NCBI GenBank assembly: GCA_964304625.1
Contig: OZ199839.1
Span: 11,904,001-11,968,000 of the forward strand
Origin: Kudoa neothunni
Lineage: Eukaryota; Cnidaria
DNA length: 64,000 nt
Reading direction: 5' to 3'
Every line of letters starts with the position of its first letter. Position 1 is the stretch's first letter. The translations under genes were made by a program, and so were the position numbers. This document shows, piece after piece, positions 33,524 through 46,319 of this stretch. The notes below the pieces were generated by a model. The model saw only the letters and a program-made list of their open reading frames with translations, made no database searches and was not told where the DNA came from.

Positions 33524-36329
33524 CAATGTTAATATTAAATAATTTTGCTTGATAATAACACAGGAAGTATTTATGTTATAATAATTTAGTATTCAAATTT
33601 AAACAATGATAACAACAACAGTTCACAACAGGCGCTGAATACATTTTTGGGATTACCGAGTCTTCCCCGACATACGGACACTCAGAAAGACTGATGACTG
33701 ATACTTGTATAAACTCATCTATAAATAGTTTAAGGATTTTTTCATCCCATTTCAGACTTAATGTTTAATTGAAAAAAAAATTTACGTTTACATTGAATTT
33801 TAAGTGGTTAAATAAGATATTTATAAACTTTTATTTTCCATTAATTTCGTTGCATTGTACAATCAATTTATCATAATAGAGAACTTTTGGAGTACCGCGG
33901 GGCCTCGCACCGGAACGCGTGTAATTTTTTCGGGAATTAACTTATTTTACTTAATAAATAGTAATAATTGCTTATAAATCAAGTCTACAATCCTTTAAGT
34001 AGAAATTCCATTGACTGCAAGCGCATTTCATTGTCTATGTTCGGCTAACCCAGGGGTCACAAACTTCAAGGTCGAGGAAAACATTAATTTTATGTACAAC
34101 AAAAAGTAGAATCGTATCTTTTAAAGTTTTTAACCTTCTTCTGATTCAATCATTACATCTTCAGATATTAAATTTAAATTTATCGTCGTATGATTGTGTT
34201 GTTTTGACGCGAACACTCATTCATAATTCAAAATATTTTTTGAAATAACGTTTAAATTTTCAAATAATTTTCGAAAATGTTTAAACCCCGCATGACAGTG
34301 GTTCTGGCACCCCTTAGGGCGTCAACTATGGGCTTGGGGATGCGAGATTCCATCATAATATAAAATAATTATTGGTAACTTTTGATTCGGCTACACCTTA
34401 TCGTATACAAGCGGGTGCGAACCTTGTTTTGTCATCAAATGTGGATGCGAGTCCAATTTTAGTTGCGAAGCGATTCTGCATGATATAATCTGAATGGAAT
34501 ACATAACAAAATTGTGTTGACTCACTTGAAGACTATCAATGCATTATTTTAGTGGATGAATCTTAATTAAAAATACTCAATTAATTCCTTGAACGATTTT
34601 ATTTTATCTTAATTGAAATAAAAGAGATTATCGACGGATTAATGTAACAAGATTCTGAATGTGAAACGTACGAATCGATAACAAACATGTTTTAAGGTTT
34701 ATTTGCTTCCTATGCTTCAAATAATTTAAAATTCTTAATTATTTAAACATATAAATTAAATTGATTAGCTCTAATTTTTAATCTGGTTGAGTTTAATTGA
34801 TTTGATACCAGAAATTTAAAATAATGAAGCAATAACCACTTTTCCTCGGATATTTACTTGAATCATATACATTATTATACAAAATTATACAATCATCTGT
34901 AATTGATGGTGAGTAAATAAATAATAAAAAATTTAAATATACCAAATCCTGTCGCAGGAATCAGTTTCTTGTTTCACATTCAAATACAAATAAATTCATT
35001 ATTTGTTTATATTAATGTTATTTTCGTTTCATTTTTATGACTGCTTTTCGAAAAAACATTGTTTACCCCTGGTTAACCGGAACTTCATTGTCCGGAAAGA
35101 AAATTGCCCGTCCAAAATTTTCCGAATAATCTAGGTTCGACTGTGTATATATACAATAAAACATATATAAGGTTTATTCACCACACATGAATGATAGAGT
35201 AATTGCTACAAGGGTTCATGTAATGATTTGGATGAATATTGTGAGAAATTGTTTCCATATGGTAGAGTTATTTATATAAATTTAAAGTTAAAGTTAACAA
35301 TATAATTAGCTGAAGTTAGTCGAAAACTTGATGATTACGTGAAAAATGTTATTATAATTTAAGATCGCAATATTATTTAGTATCGTAAATAACATTAATA
35401 TTTTCATAAATATTAGTATGATTGAACACCAATTCACCGGCGAGATAAATTGCCAAATTTTTAAGCGCGACTTAGGAAAAATAATCGTTATGTATAGATT
35501 GCATAGTTTTATTTCATTGATAAAATATTAACTAGAGGTGAAGTTTTGTTTAAATGGTTATTTTTTCTTAGTATGTAACTTTTAAGAAATTAATAATTAA
35601 TGTTAAACCGACAGATTAATCGAATGTTCATTACATTGAACAATATAAGCGAATGGGTTATTGTTAATAATACGTTTTATAATAATTTTGTGGCTTATAC
35701 GCTCTCCAGTTACTAAAAATATTAGCTTAAATAAACAATTTCAAATCCAATTAATAACTCCATTCATTTTAATAGAGATAGAAGGTGCCTCTTAATTTGG
35801 TGTGAAGTGTCATCTGTAGTTCCAATAACAAGCTATGAAAAAATTCTACCAATAGGTGACGGAACATTCATAACATGCCGGTATGAATAACTCAAATATT
35901 TCTATTAATACGAGTCTCCAGCACTTTGCATGGATCTTTGGGTGTTGCTCCTAATGGGCACGCCTGTGATGAGTCAATGGTAATAAATGGAATCAATAAA
36001 TATTTTTAAAACTATAATTTTTTCAATTAGGTTTGTGATGGGGGATATTGTGTTCCTCATGTTTAATCTACGGTTATAATGGATTAAAGAATATTTCATA
36101 CCAATATAGCATTATTCTATTACATTTATTAACTATTATATATTTGAAATATGTTTTATCAGTATACATGTTCCATTTTTTATAATTTTGATTCACATGG
36201 TTACAGCTGAATGAAATCAAAAACAACGAAAATATTTTTTTCATTAATTTCAAATAATATCAGAACTTAGACGCCTAGTAAAATATATTTCATTGATTGT
36301 ATCCATAATGGCAGTATGCTATTCATTTC
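33524..36329. other. Intergenic with decayed MITE ends
   Basis: No gene is seen. CCCAGGGGTCACAAACTTC (near 34050) and CACCCCTTAGGGCGTCAAC (near 34310) look like hAT-type remnants. CCTGGTTAACCGGAACTTCATTGTCCGG at about 35069-35096 and the terminus CTAGGTTCGACTG near 35148 are pogo/Tigger-type; the complementary left end was not found. Confidence 0.35.
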
Positions 36330-36601
36330 TGTTTTGCAAAAGTTTGTTTTCAACAATAAATTTTATTTAAATAAAAAATCATGCAGTTTGATTAAAAAAT
36401 GGGAATAAGGTGGCGAAACTACACCGTGCCTGGATTATTTATTTTATTAACAATAATATCAGTCTTATGGAATCCTATGTTGTCCATGATAATCAAAACA
36501 TTTGGAACTCTTTTAGCATTAAAAACTTTAAAACATGAATGATATTCTGAAAAAACATTTTGATTCAGTGCCTCCCTCCTCGAAATCTTAAAAATCCTCA
36601 C
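36330..36601 (-). pseudogene. IS630/Tc1-like DDE_3 transposase fragment
   Basis: The ORF 36601-36419 contains VPNVLIIMDNIGFHKTDIIV, the second catalytic D block of DDE_3 enzymes (xxMDNVxFHKxxxV). After the stop, PPYSHFLIK in another frame fits the following LPPYSPxLNPIE block. Only this part of the enzyme is recognisable. Confidence 0.65.
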
Positions 36602-38300
36602 GTTATTACAATTGATAGCAGCGATAAGTATATTTGTTGATCTTATAGAGCAGTGTTTCGAACCTTTTTTAGCCGTGACCCACGTTAATATCGGAAATGT
36701 TTAATCGAATTTAACGTTAACAATTTTTATTTTTTAACTTAAAAATTTTAGTTAGCATTAATTTTACGTGTACTTTTCAACCTTGAATATTGTTTTTTTA
36801 AACTAGTATTATTAAACTGCCATGTTAGTTTTGTGTGGACTTATCACTCTTGCTTTTTAATAATCACCACTGGTTCATTATATTTAAACTAATGTTTTAA
36901 ATATAATATTTCATTTTAATGATTATTTTTGGTTTTTTTGACCCAATGGTATCATCTATAAAGTTGCAAACTACTAGCAGTTAATAATTTTTCGCTTTAA
37001 TATTCATTGCAACGAACACAATTTTTTATATATAATTTCTTTCTATTCAAAAAAGTATGAAAACAACTGTAGCACGTTTACTTGTAAATTCAATAAATTT
37101 AAAGGTATACCAAATTCATCCAAATATAACTCGCCATTACGGAAATATATCCTTACTTTTTAATACTTTGGCATCTAAAACAAAATTTATTCAGCTAAAG
37201 AATTTTTGACTTTTAATTTAAAAAAATTAATAATAAAAGATTGAATATATTACTACTATATGTTGATTAAATAGAAAAATCAATATAAACAAATATAAAT
37301 TATTAATGTAATTCTAATTTTTTTTAACAACTTTAATAAAGAAATCATAATTTTTAAAATATTCAACCTAAATATAAGAAAATTAATCATTTAATTCAGG
37401 AATAAAATCAAATATAATATCCACACCAGGGTTATATATAGCGGAAGTTAGAAAATTTACGTTTTCATTAAAATTATTAAATGAGACAAACACTATTACT
37501 TCTCTAAATTTATTATTTTCCATCAGCTGCCATGACGATTTAATTTTCTTAATTAAATACGTTATGCAAAATCAAAAGTATGTTTATAACATGGGGATAA
37601 AAATTTATATGCGATTCCATGTTATATAAAATTAATCGTTAACAACTTTTCTTTATTAAAAATCATACATTTTTTTACTTTATTAGATTTTTATGCCATA
37701 ATAAAATGTCTTTTCGATTGAATATTTTATTAATTAAATTTATTTCTATATTAATTTTCTGTTTTGTTAAATAAACTATTTAACAAAATTTATTTCGTCG
37801 ATTATAGGTATTACGACCGGCATATAAGGATAGTAAAAAAATATAATTAGGATATGCAGATTACATTTTCATGCGATATTTACAAACACATTTTTGTGTA
37901 TAATAAAAATCTTTGGTTTCTTACGAATTAATAATTTTATTAAATAAAATTCTTTCTGCGTGAGAATTCCGGACGAATAATGCTTTCAATGTCTAGATTT
38001 GGGTTGTTAAATCGGCGAGTAAACTGAAGTATTAGAAAACAACTTCAAATTTAATAGCTAATTTAAATATAAAGATTATTTTTTAAACATACTCGTGTCA
38101 CTTATATATCTTGTGAATAATCTTATCAAGTATTAAATGATTAAAAATAGAAAAAACTATTAATTCAAACTGCCGTGTCATGAAATTAAAAAAGTTTTGA
38201 CACATGAATAGTTACGTTTCTAAAATTTAATGGATAGATAAATTAACTCTCAACTGTAACAGATTTTCAAGTTAAAGAATTTTTCGTTGGCCGCAAAAAC
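36602..38300. other. Intergenic, one hAT-like end
   Basis: CAGTGTTTCGAACCTTTTTTAGCCGTGACC at 36651-36680 has the look of a hAT-type MITE start (CAGTGxTTCxxAACC). No second end was found. The rest is featureless AT-rich DNA. Confidence 0.35.
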
Positions 38301-38352
38301 AAACGAACGAACGAAAGAGTGAGTGAGTGAATGAATGAATGAATGAATGAGT
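38301..38352. repeat. Tetranucleotide microsatellite (GAAC/GAGT/GAAT)n
   Basis: Consecutive blocks of AACG, GAGT and GAAT repeats form an evolving tetranucleotide tract of about 50 bp. Confidence 0.8.
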
Positions 38353-39136
38353 ATTGACTGATCGGAACACGTGCTGATCATTTCAGCTCGCATGATGATT
38401 CAAGTTTTTACCGTTTTTCACTGTGATATTGTTCTGTGCCATTCATAAAGCAATAATATGTAGTTTAATTCAATATAATATTTTTATTAAATCAATCTAA
38501 ATCGAGCCCAAAAGTTAAAATAACATTTTCTATCTGTGTCCTTGTCTGCGCACAATCATAACATATATTCACTAAAATTTCATCTAAATTTATAAAAAAG
38601 CATTATATACTAGATTTTACAACAAAATAATAGGAAGGTGGGCGCGCGAATCTAATGTTTGGCCGTTGAGGATTAATGTAAACTTCCTATTTTTGATCCT
38701 TTGACAATGAAATCATCTGTATAAGAAACGTCGGATCCCGATATTTTACAAATAGAATCATCATAGGACTTTGAAATAAGATTAATTTGTATAAGCTATT
38801 CGTATCGTTGTATGTATTTTTCGAGGTTATATTGCATAAGTAAAAAGTAAATATCATATTTAGAGAATAAATTACTACAAAGAATTAAGAAAGTTACATC
38901 TCACTAATACAGAAAGAATGTTAATCCGTTTATTTAAGGATTTGACCTTCAAAAAATCGAGGGTATAGGGATTATCCTCTATTTCGAAGAGATTAAGTCA
39001 ATGTATTAACAAGATTGCGTGATTCGTTCACAGTGTATTTTTGTAATTAATGTTAGGCGAAATTTTCTTATCAAATTAAGCAGTGCTTTATTTTTTGGAA
39101 TAAACTATTTTATTTCTAATAAAATATCAGCTAAAC
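38353..39136. other. Intergenic, no gene seen
   Basis: AT-rich; no feature supported. Confidence 0.4.
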
Positions 39137-39960
39137 TACAATACTACAGTATCTGTGTACGAACTTCGGGCGGTGTCGCACACTAAATCGGAAATAAAGT
39201 CGTTTTCTACAATTCGTCCTGTTAATTCACTTCTTTTTCAAAAGTATTTTCATTTTTGTTCTTACCTCAAAAAATTACATCATGTAGTTAAATTAGGCTC
39301 AAAGAGAAGTAACCTATAAACTAGACATAAATATTAAGTCAAGCAGATTTGGATTCACGTGGAATCTCTATGTTGTTGATAAATGCATCGAAAAAATTAT
39401 TATTTCTCTATAATTTAACAATTTCGAAGTCATTAATTGTTCACTAAATTCTTTTTTATTTGTATCTTTTAGTGATAAGTTTGTAGATGTGCGATCACGT
39501 GACATCGTACTTTCAAAACAGAACTTTCTGATTTATTCTATTAATAATTAAAACGGCGATGATTCAATTTAACTATGACGTAAATTAATGTGATTTTTAG
39601 TTTATAAATTTTTCAGCATAGTTTGATCATGATAAAAAAAATGTTATAACAATATTGGTTCCAAAATTCAAACATGAAAATTTTTAATTTATTTGATTAA
39701 GTTTACTTTCTATTTATTCACATTAAATATCTAAAAACAAAAATAATCAATAATTAATTTTTAATTAAAATTAACTTTAAAGTAGAGAAATCGTCGTAAT
39801 TAAAAAATATACGATTTTTAGTATTAATAAGTTAAATCAATTATGGATATTAACAAGTTCTAAGCATTTTTGTACTATTTATCTTAACTATATACACACG
39901 GTGTAAAAACTCAAAATAAATGTTTATTAGTTGATTTTTTAATATGTAATGAAATATTAA
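39137..39960 (+). repeat. Partial copy of inverted-repeat element family D
   Basis: It starts CTACAATACTACAGTATCTGTG and follows the reverse complement of about 28430-29202 for over 800 bp: GGCGGTGTCGCA, CAAGCAGATTTGGATTCACG, the GTCACGTGATCG/CAGAACTTTC block, and a final ACGGTGTAAAAACTCAAAAT. It is cut at about 39960, where a Helentron-like element starts. Confidence 0.6.
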
Positions 39961-39974
39961 GTCATCTGTCCTCG

Positions 39975-40553
39975 TATATATATAAAGTAGTAGTGTTCGT
40001 GTGCGCACTAATCGTCTCCTCATACAGAGACTTTTTGAACTATTCGAGTTTCTTAGTATACTTTAAAAAATCCAAAACTAACTACAAAAATGCAACAGGG
40101 TTATCTGATTGTCTATGAAGTGGTGAATTTGTAGTGTAAACAGATTAACGCTGGTAATAATAAGATTACTTTATCGTATGATTCGCTATAATGTTCAATA
40201 ATATGCGTATATAACTTTAATTTCTATTATTTAAAAAACAAATGTAACTTAACTCCTTTTGCACTTTTAACTAAGTTAACAAGTTCTACAACATTCTTTC
40301 TTGCGTAGGCGAGGACTCGGGGTAAACGAAGATTTGTTGTTTATATAGGAGATTAATACGCGTGAATAAATTATTTACTTTGAACGTTTATTAAAGATAA
40401 AAGTTTTAAATCAACATAAAATGATATTATCACGTTATAATGAAATGGAACATTGTTAAAAACCTTTTAGATTAGTTAGTTTATCGACTGGCTAGTTAAA
40501 GTGATTAATACGCAACTCGAGTTGTAAAAACTTATGATTTCTAAATGAAAATA
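39975..40553 (+). mobile_element. Helentron-like family A, copy 2 (5' part, left arm of an inverted pair)
   Basis: It begins in a TATATATA tract, then AAGTAGTAGTGTTCGTGTGC, and contains AATCGTCTCCTCATACAGAG. It pairs with 40873-41303 as a long inverted repeat. About 150 bp between two copies of GATTAATACG (about 40351-40510) is absent from the other arm. No 3' hairpin/CTAGT end is seen. Confidence 0.65.
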
Positions 40554-40872
40554 AAGTCCAATCAAGAAGAAGGTGAAAATGATCGGGTTATTGCTGTTAA
40601 TGTTCAAAGTCAATTATAATTATTTTATCGTTCTTTCAACGGCAGTGTTTTCGATAGAATTATTGATATCTCATTCCTCTTCACTTTCTTCTTTATTGGA
40701 CTTTAGTTTTGTGATAATTAATGGCGATGCCGCTAATCTCTGATGAGAAATTAGGAGGCGGCTGATTCAGGCGTCGAAACGAACCTTATATTAACTAGAT
40801 AATCTATTATACTGTTGGTGTACTATTGCGTGATATTTTGTACGATGAAACTTAATGCAAGAATGCAGCAAT

Positions 40873-41303
40873 TTTCATTTAGGAATCATAAGTTCTTGCA
40901 ACTCGTGTGGCTTATTAATCTCCCGTTTAAATAACAAATCTTCGTTAACGACGCTTTCACGGCCTACGCATCAACGAATGTTTTAGAACTTGTTAACTTA
41001 GTTAAAAGTGCAAAAAGAGTTAAGTTACATTTGTTTTTTTAAATAATAAAAATTAAAGTTATATACGCTTATTATTGAACATTATAGCGAATCACATGAT
41101 AAAGTAATCTTATTATTACCAGCGTTAATCTGTTTACACTACAAATTCACCACTTCATAGACAATCAGATAACCCTGTTGCATTTTTGTAGTTAGTTTTG
41201 GATTTTTTAAAATATACTAAGAAACTCAAATAGTTTAAAAAGTCTCTGTATGAGGAGACGATTAGTGCATACACATTACTACTTTATATATATAGATATC
41301 GCC
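40873..41303 (-). mobile_element. Helentron-like family A, copy 3 (right arm of the inverted pair)
   Basis: In reverse complement it starts TATATATATAAAGTAGTAATG and follows copy 2 closely for about 330 bp and, after a gap, to TTGCAAGAACTTATGATTCC. The outer end meets the reverse transcriptase region of a gypsy element, so this copy inserted into (or truncated) that element. Confidence 0.65.
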
Positions 41304-43148
41304 CATGTATACGAAATAGAACTTATTTATAATTGGATGTAGTATCCGGTTCATCATAGCCTGGAATGTGGGTGGCGCATTGCACAACCCGGATGGCATT
41401 CTATTGGATCAGAATAAACCGAACGGTGTAATGAATGCTATCTTCCATCTTGATGTTTTTTTACTTCAATCCGATGGGATCCTGAAGATAGGTCGAATTT
41501 CGAGAATATTGTGGAGCCTCCCAGTCTATCAAAATCTTCATCTATTCTAGGTAATGGATAACTATTTTTGATTGTTATATTGTTCAGTCTTCTGTAGTCG
41601 ATGCAAAGTCTATATTCTACTGTTTTCTCATTGACTAAGATAACGTTGGATGCCCAAGGGTTCTCCGATGGTTCTAATATTCCCTTGGACAACATTTTAT
41701 GCATTTAGTTTTCAATTTTGTGTTGAGTTCCAGTTGCTTTCTTCAACGGGCCAATTTTGTCGTACATCAAATCTGAGAATTCTTCCAGAATATTCCTTAT
41801 TGTGACCACAGATGGTTTATTTGTTATCGTCGTGAGAAGAACATTTGACAAACGTTCGCTGGTTCTAATTCCTTCGCTTCCAGTATCAATAATAATTCCA
41901 AATTTTGTTAGTAGGTCCAATCCGATTATTAATTCACGACAGACGTTTTCGCCCACCAAAAGGCTGGTTATCTTTGAGATTTTTGGGACGCACTTTGGAA
42001 TTGTTCTAGCAACGTCAATTGCGATAAATGATCTACCTGATCCCGTATCGACAAGACCTGTAACCTCAATGTCGTTTAACTTGAGGCGAATGGTTAATGA
42101 ATTGTTGCGGTCGAAAAGGTAACCACAAACATAGGAACGTCTGCTAAATTCTGAAATGATGAACATGTTATTTTTAAACCGTTAGGAGAATCTTTTCGCG
42201 AAATGTCCAGGTTTTCCACACAGGTAGCATACATTTCTACATGGAGTACGGCGTTTGGATGGGTTGTTTGGTCCACTGGACATGACTCTCTTTAACTCTT
42301 CATATTTTTTTGAAGCTCCTCTACCTTTTCTCTCAGCTCACTAACATTGGAGTCATCGCAACTATGAATTTTCGCCTTGTTGAGCTCTGCCATTCCAGCC
42401 AGGATCCAAAAGGTGTTTTTGTACTCCAGCTCTATCCAACTTTTGGGCTACCAGTAGGGCATTTTCGATATCATTCATCTTTGTGATCAGTAGGTGGTTT
42501 CAAATTTAGATGTGGATAGCCTTGACAAATTGGTTGCATAAGATTCTTCGCAATAAGTCCTCCGTTGAACCTTCAAAAACCAACTTACTCCGACTTGTAA
42601 ACCTATCGCAGAATGATTTATGTCTTCTCCATCGTTCTGGAACATTCTAGTTGTAACAGATAGGAAAGATTTATTGCAACCATAATAATCAATCATTTTT
42701 ACCTTGAAGTCGTCGAAATCGCTATAATCGTTTATCCCATTGCTAATCATCCTTCCGTATATCACATCAGACAGCATGAGCAAGGAAGTATCTAACCCGA
42801 TTCGACTTGTTCATTATTATCAATTTAAAGCATCATTCCACTCTTCCAACCATGTGAGCCACTTTCGAGGTTCGATTATACAGCTCGATCCTAAATAACT
42901 CCCCAGTCGCGGGAGTCACAACTATGCACACAACAAATCACTCGATAAATATGGCAACATTTACTAATCCGCGTAATGATTATTTATGCTCATCGAGAAA
43001 TATCAAGTAACATCGAGATGACGTCATCGCTTCGCAATTTCTATCATTCATGCTGATGATCTTCCTCGGGCCTAACATAAAGATATTCTCATTCGTCTGG
43101 CAGAGTATAAACTCCTCAGACGAATCGTTATCAATTTCAGATCTCACA
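41304..43148 (-). mobile_element. Ty3/gypsy retrotransposon fragment (LTR, gag, protease, start of RT)
   Basis: On the minus strand, from right to left: a candidate 5' LTR (about 42905-43148), a gag region with a CCHC-type knuckle (about 42780-42180), an aspartic protease region (about 42170-41710) and the first part of the reverse transcriptase (about 41700-41304). The element stops where a Helentron-like element begins. It lies inside an older Tigger. It is an old, broken, partial copy with several breaks; the remaining pol and the second LTR are not in this window. Confidence 0.8.
42905..43148 (-). repeat. Candidate single LTR of the gypsy fragment
   Basis: On the minus strand it begins TGTGAGATCTGAAATTG at the junction with Tigger sequence, and the gag region follows. 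With no second copy in the window, the inner boundary is approximate. Confidence 0.45.
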
Positions 43149-43789
43149 CGATTGGATCTAAAATGTTACCTTTCAAGGGGAAGCATCAAGTGTTCCTACT
43201 AAAATAGTCTTAGAGTGGTAACAAAAGCTTGTCACTATTCTTGAAATATGGTCACCAGAAGATATTTTTAATATTGATGCGACTAGTCTTTTTTCCAACA
43301 ATACAAAGGTTTATACTAATTAAATGACCTGTTGAAATTTTATTTGTAGATAACGATTATACAACCGGAATGGAAAGCGATGTTAGGGGAACAAAGCAAT
43401 TAAAGAACCGGGTAATTGTAACTGTTCTTCTTGGATGTTCAATGACTGGCGAAAAACTCCCTCCATTTATTAATGGAAAATGTGAAAAGCCAAGATGTTT
43501 TAAAGGTGTAAGTACATATCCATTGCTCTACGAGTCGAATAAAAATTCTTGGATGACTTGGGAATTATTTATAAAATATATGAATCACCTTTATAATTCT
43601 CATGTCTTATCGAAATAAAAAAATTATTCTTTTTCTTGACAATTTCCCAGCGCACCCTATATAAACTTACAAATATCAACCAATTTTTGAAGTTTGGAAA
43701 AGAAATACATAAAATTATCGAAAAGTCTATAGAGAAAAAAGACTGTCTGATTATTTTCAATTACGATGAATTTTCTAACGTAATCTATC
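43149..43789 (+). pseudogene. Tigger transposase fragment (Tigger copy C)
   Basis: The first block corresponds to VPTKIVLEW and GHQKIFLILMRL/PEDIFNIDATSLF (Tigger IFNADETGLF, the first catalytic D). ORF 43370-43618 reads GTKQLKNRVIVTVLLGCSMT, GEKLPPFINGKCEKPRCFKG and SWMTWELFIKYM, a close match to Tigger DDE_1. After a frame change, FLDNFPAHP preserves the second catalytic aspartate block. The 5' side is replaced by a gypsy element and the 3' side by a Helentron-like element. This is the best-preserved Tigger core in the window. Confidence 0.8.
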
Positions 43790-44083
43790 CACTATATATA
43801 TCAAATTTAAATGTCCGTGTGTGTGTCAATGTGTACGCATTTTTCATTCTTTATAGAGAGACATATCGCTCCATTGAGCACGCATATGGAAAGACAAAAT
43901 TTTATTTTAACAGAAAAATACGTAAAAAATTATCACGTGACATAAGTGGGTAGTCTTTGTATTATTTTATCTAAAATACTCTGAATTTACTTCGAACTTC
44001 AAATGATCTTGGCCTACTCAAGGCTTTAGTCTGCGCGCCCAGGCAAGGAAACCATGCGGAAGGGGGCTTTTGCACTAGTTGTA
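43790..44083 (+). mobile_element. Helentron-like family C, copy 1
   Basis: It starts in ACTATATATATCAAATTT, then GTCCGTGTGTGTGTCAATGTG, and ends CATGCGGAAGGGGGCTTTTG followed by CACTAGT. It is related to 27410-27530, to the end at 30090-30134 and, inverted, to 61845-62000. Confidence 0.6.
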
Positions 44084-44091
44084 TATAAATT

Positions 44092-44883
44092 TAATATGTA
44101 AATTTAGGTGTTCGTGCAGATACACTCTCTATATCGTAGTTTTAACGTACGTGACATGATAAGTATATTTAAAAGTTCTATTAATGCTTAAAAATACGAG
44201 AAAAAGACTATGTTTGCATCATTAATAACGAATTGGTTGAGCATGCCATAATAAAATAGATTAAAGTATTATAATACGAGCAATGGGGTCCTCGGATTTC
44301 ATTGAAATCGTCCGCTATGTTGAACTTTCCAGGATTAAATTCAACGCAGATAGTTTTATTTTATTTCATTCAATTATTTAAATTGTGTATGAAGAAATTG
44401 AAGTGGATTTGTGGTTGTTTATGCGATAAAGTGTGTTTAGCTCTTGCCGAGTCAAGAGGTATTAATTTGAGCATAAAATTTAATTTTCGTCGATCTATAT
44501 ATCTTTTTCTATATATTTGTCTCCCGTAAACAATGGTGCATAAACTTTCGGAGCTGGGTCAATAATAACTTTAAGGGTAACATTTTAACGAGATTTAAAT
44601 AATTCGCGAATGCAAAAAAATACGACACCGACAATAAATTATTTAGCGTTGGTGCTGGGTCACGAAATTTTTAAATGATCGCCGGAATTTGTACATTCCT
44701 TCACAGAAATGATCATGATTTAAATTTCGCTTATCCAAATCGTTGAAACTATGCCGCCACTTAAAAATTATTAAGTATTTTGCGTCTATGAATTAATTTT
44801 AAATTTCAATATATTTTTTGAATATTATTAAGAAACGTATCTGCGTGAAATCTTCCCAAGCAACGCTGGGCATTTCCCGCTAG
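44092..44883 (+). mobile_element. Helentron-like family B, copy 2
   Basis: Homologous to 32177-32813 along its length, ending CCAAGCAACGCTGGGCATTT then CCCGCTAGT, beside a TATATATA tract. The ORF 44302-44529 is a chance frame. Confidence 0.65.
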
Positions 44884-46319
44884 TATATATATATATATAG
44901 TTGTTATTTCGAAGAAGTCCGAAGAAGTGTGTGACCACAAGAATGCATGTCCAGCGAATTTTACTTTCTTATATAAAGCTCTAACATTTGTTTGAAATAC
45001 GTAAGCGAATTTAGAAAAATGTAACGTTTATGAACAAAAAATAGAACCGATCGAATTGTTACTTTAAAGGCGTGCAAATACGTGCTTAAATTTTGAGCTG
45101 ACTAAACTTCAGATCCGAGTGGATTATAATTAATTTGAAATCGCGTTTGTTGTTGATTTTCAAAATTTTGTACTATTAAATATTGGAGCTTCCAATACCT
45201 AGAAATAAAGTTAAGATGTAGCATATGTTTTAAATTATTGCGAATATTTTTTATTGGGTTTGACTATCCTGGGTGGTTTTTACTTTGAGAATTAAAAGTT
45301 ATCGAATAGAACCAAACGTAAATAATTTATTTTGTTGGAGAAAACTATATTAAACTTTAATTCTAAATTTAGACAAAATCTATATATATAATACAAACTT
45401 CAGAATTGCCCCAAGATTGTGTCTTCCAAGGAACGGTGACTTTCAAAAATGTTTTGAGACTGGTTAAAGCCTAATTTATATGTAGCAGTAGTATTCGTGC
45501 TCGAATAGAGATTGTTAAAATTTCAAAAGATTAGAACAATTTTTAATTGTATTCTTTGGTGTTTTAAGTTTTCATCTAAATCAACCTTAGGGTGATCTAG
45601 AGGATTAGAGCCACCTGGAGCGTATGTTATGGAGATAAATCTGTGTATAGACGTTATATTGAAAAAAAATTTACACAATAAACAAACAATTTTAAATTAT
45701 TATTATTATTATTTCGTGAAATAAAGAACTTTGAAAGTTGGTAAAACGTTTGCATTTCATGATCTAATAATGTTTTTATCGATCGATTAATTTAATTAAC
45801 ACATTATTTAGTCCAAACTCTTCCGTCTCTAATCACTTTAATATTGATTTTTTACGTGTGATACTCCAATATTATGCATTGTAAATTTATTTTTTTCTCC
45901 TTCAAACATTTTTTTGTGAACAAGTTGTTAGCAAGTAAACTATATCGTACGATGGCATCCTTATTGTAATCCTTTACTGAAAATAACATGAATTGTTTAT
46001 AAAAGCAATAATCACGAGGTGTTGTGTCGTTTAAGTGTGTCTTATTCAAGCGTAATTTAAAAAATACAACACATTGTCCACAGAGTCAATCTTATTTTTG
46101 ACTGTACGCATCGAGACATTCCACACTCAACCGCGCTTTACAATAGACTATTCACATGGGTAGACAATATACTATGCACAATTCATGGAATCGTTCAACA
46201 CTACGACTAAGTAGGCGAATACAAGAGAGGAGAGCATTGGAAACAACATTATAGTAGGGATGTGATTTTTAATAGCAATCAATGCATATTTCTAATTGAA
46301 ACCCACCTGCTTCTACTTC
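44884..46319. other. Intergenic, no gene seen
   Basis: A (TTA)n tract lies near 45700. The 65-codon minus-strand ORF 46049-45852 has no recognisable domain and I do not call it. Confidence 0.4.

Noticed and set aside
38301-38352. CRISPR-like or regulatory direct repeats
   Set aside because: Simple tetranucleotide microsatellite without spacers.
43569-43760. A minus-strand ORF over the Tigger core
   Set aside because: The plus strand there encodes recognisable Tigger blocks.
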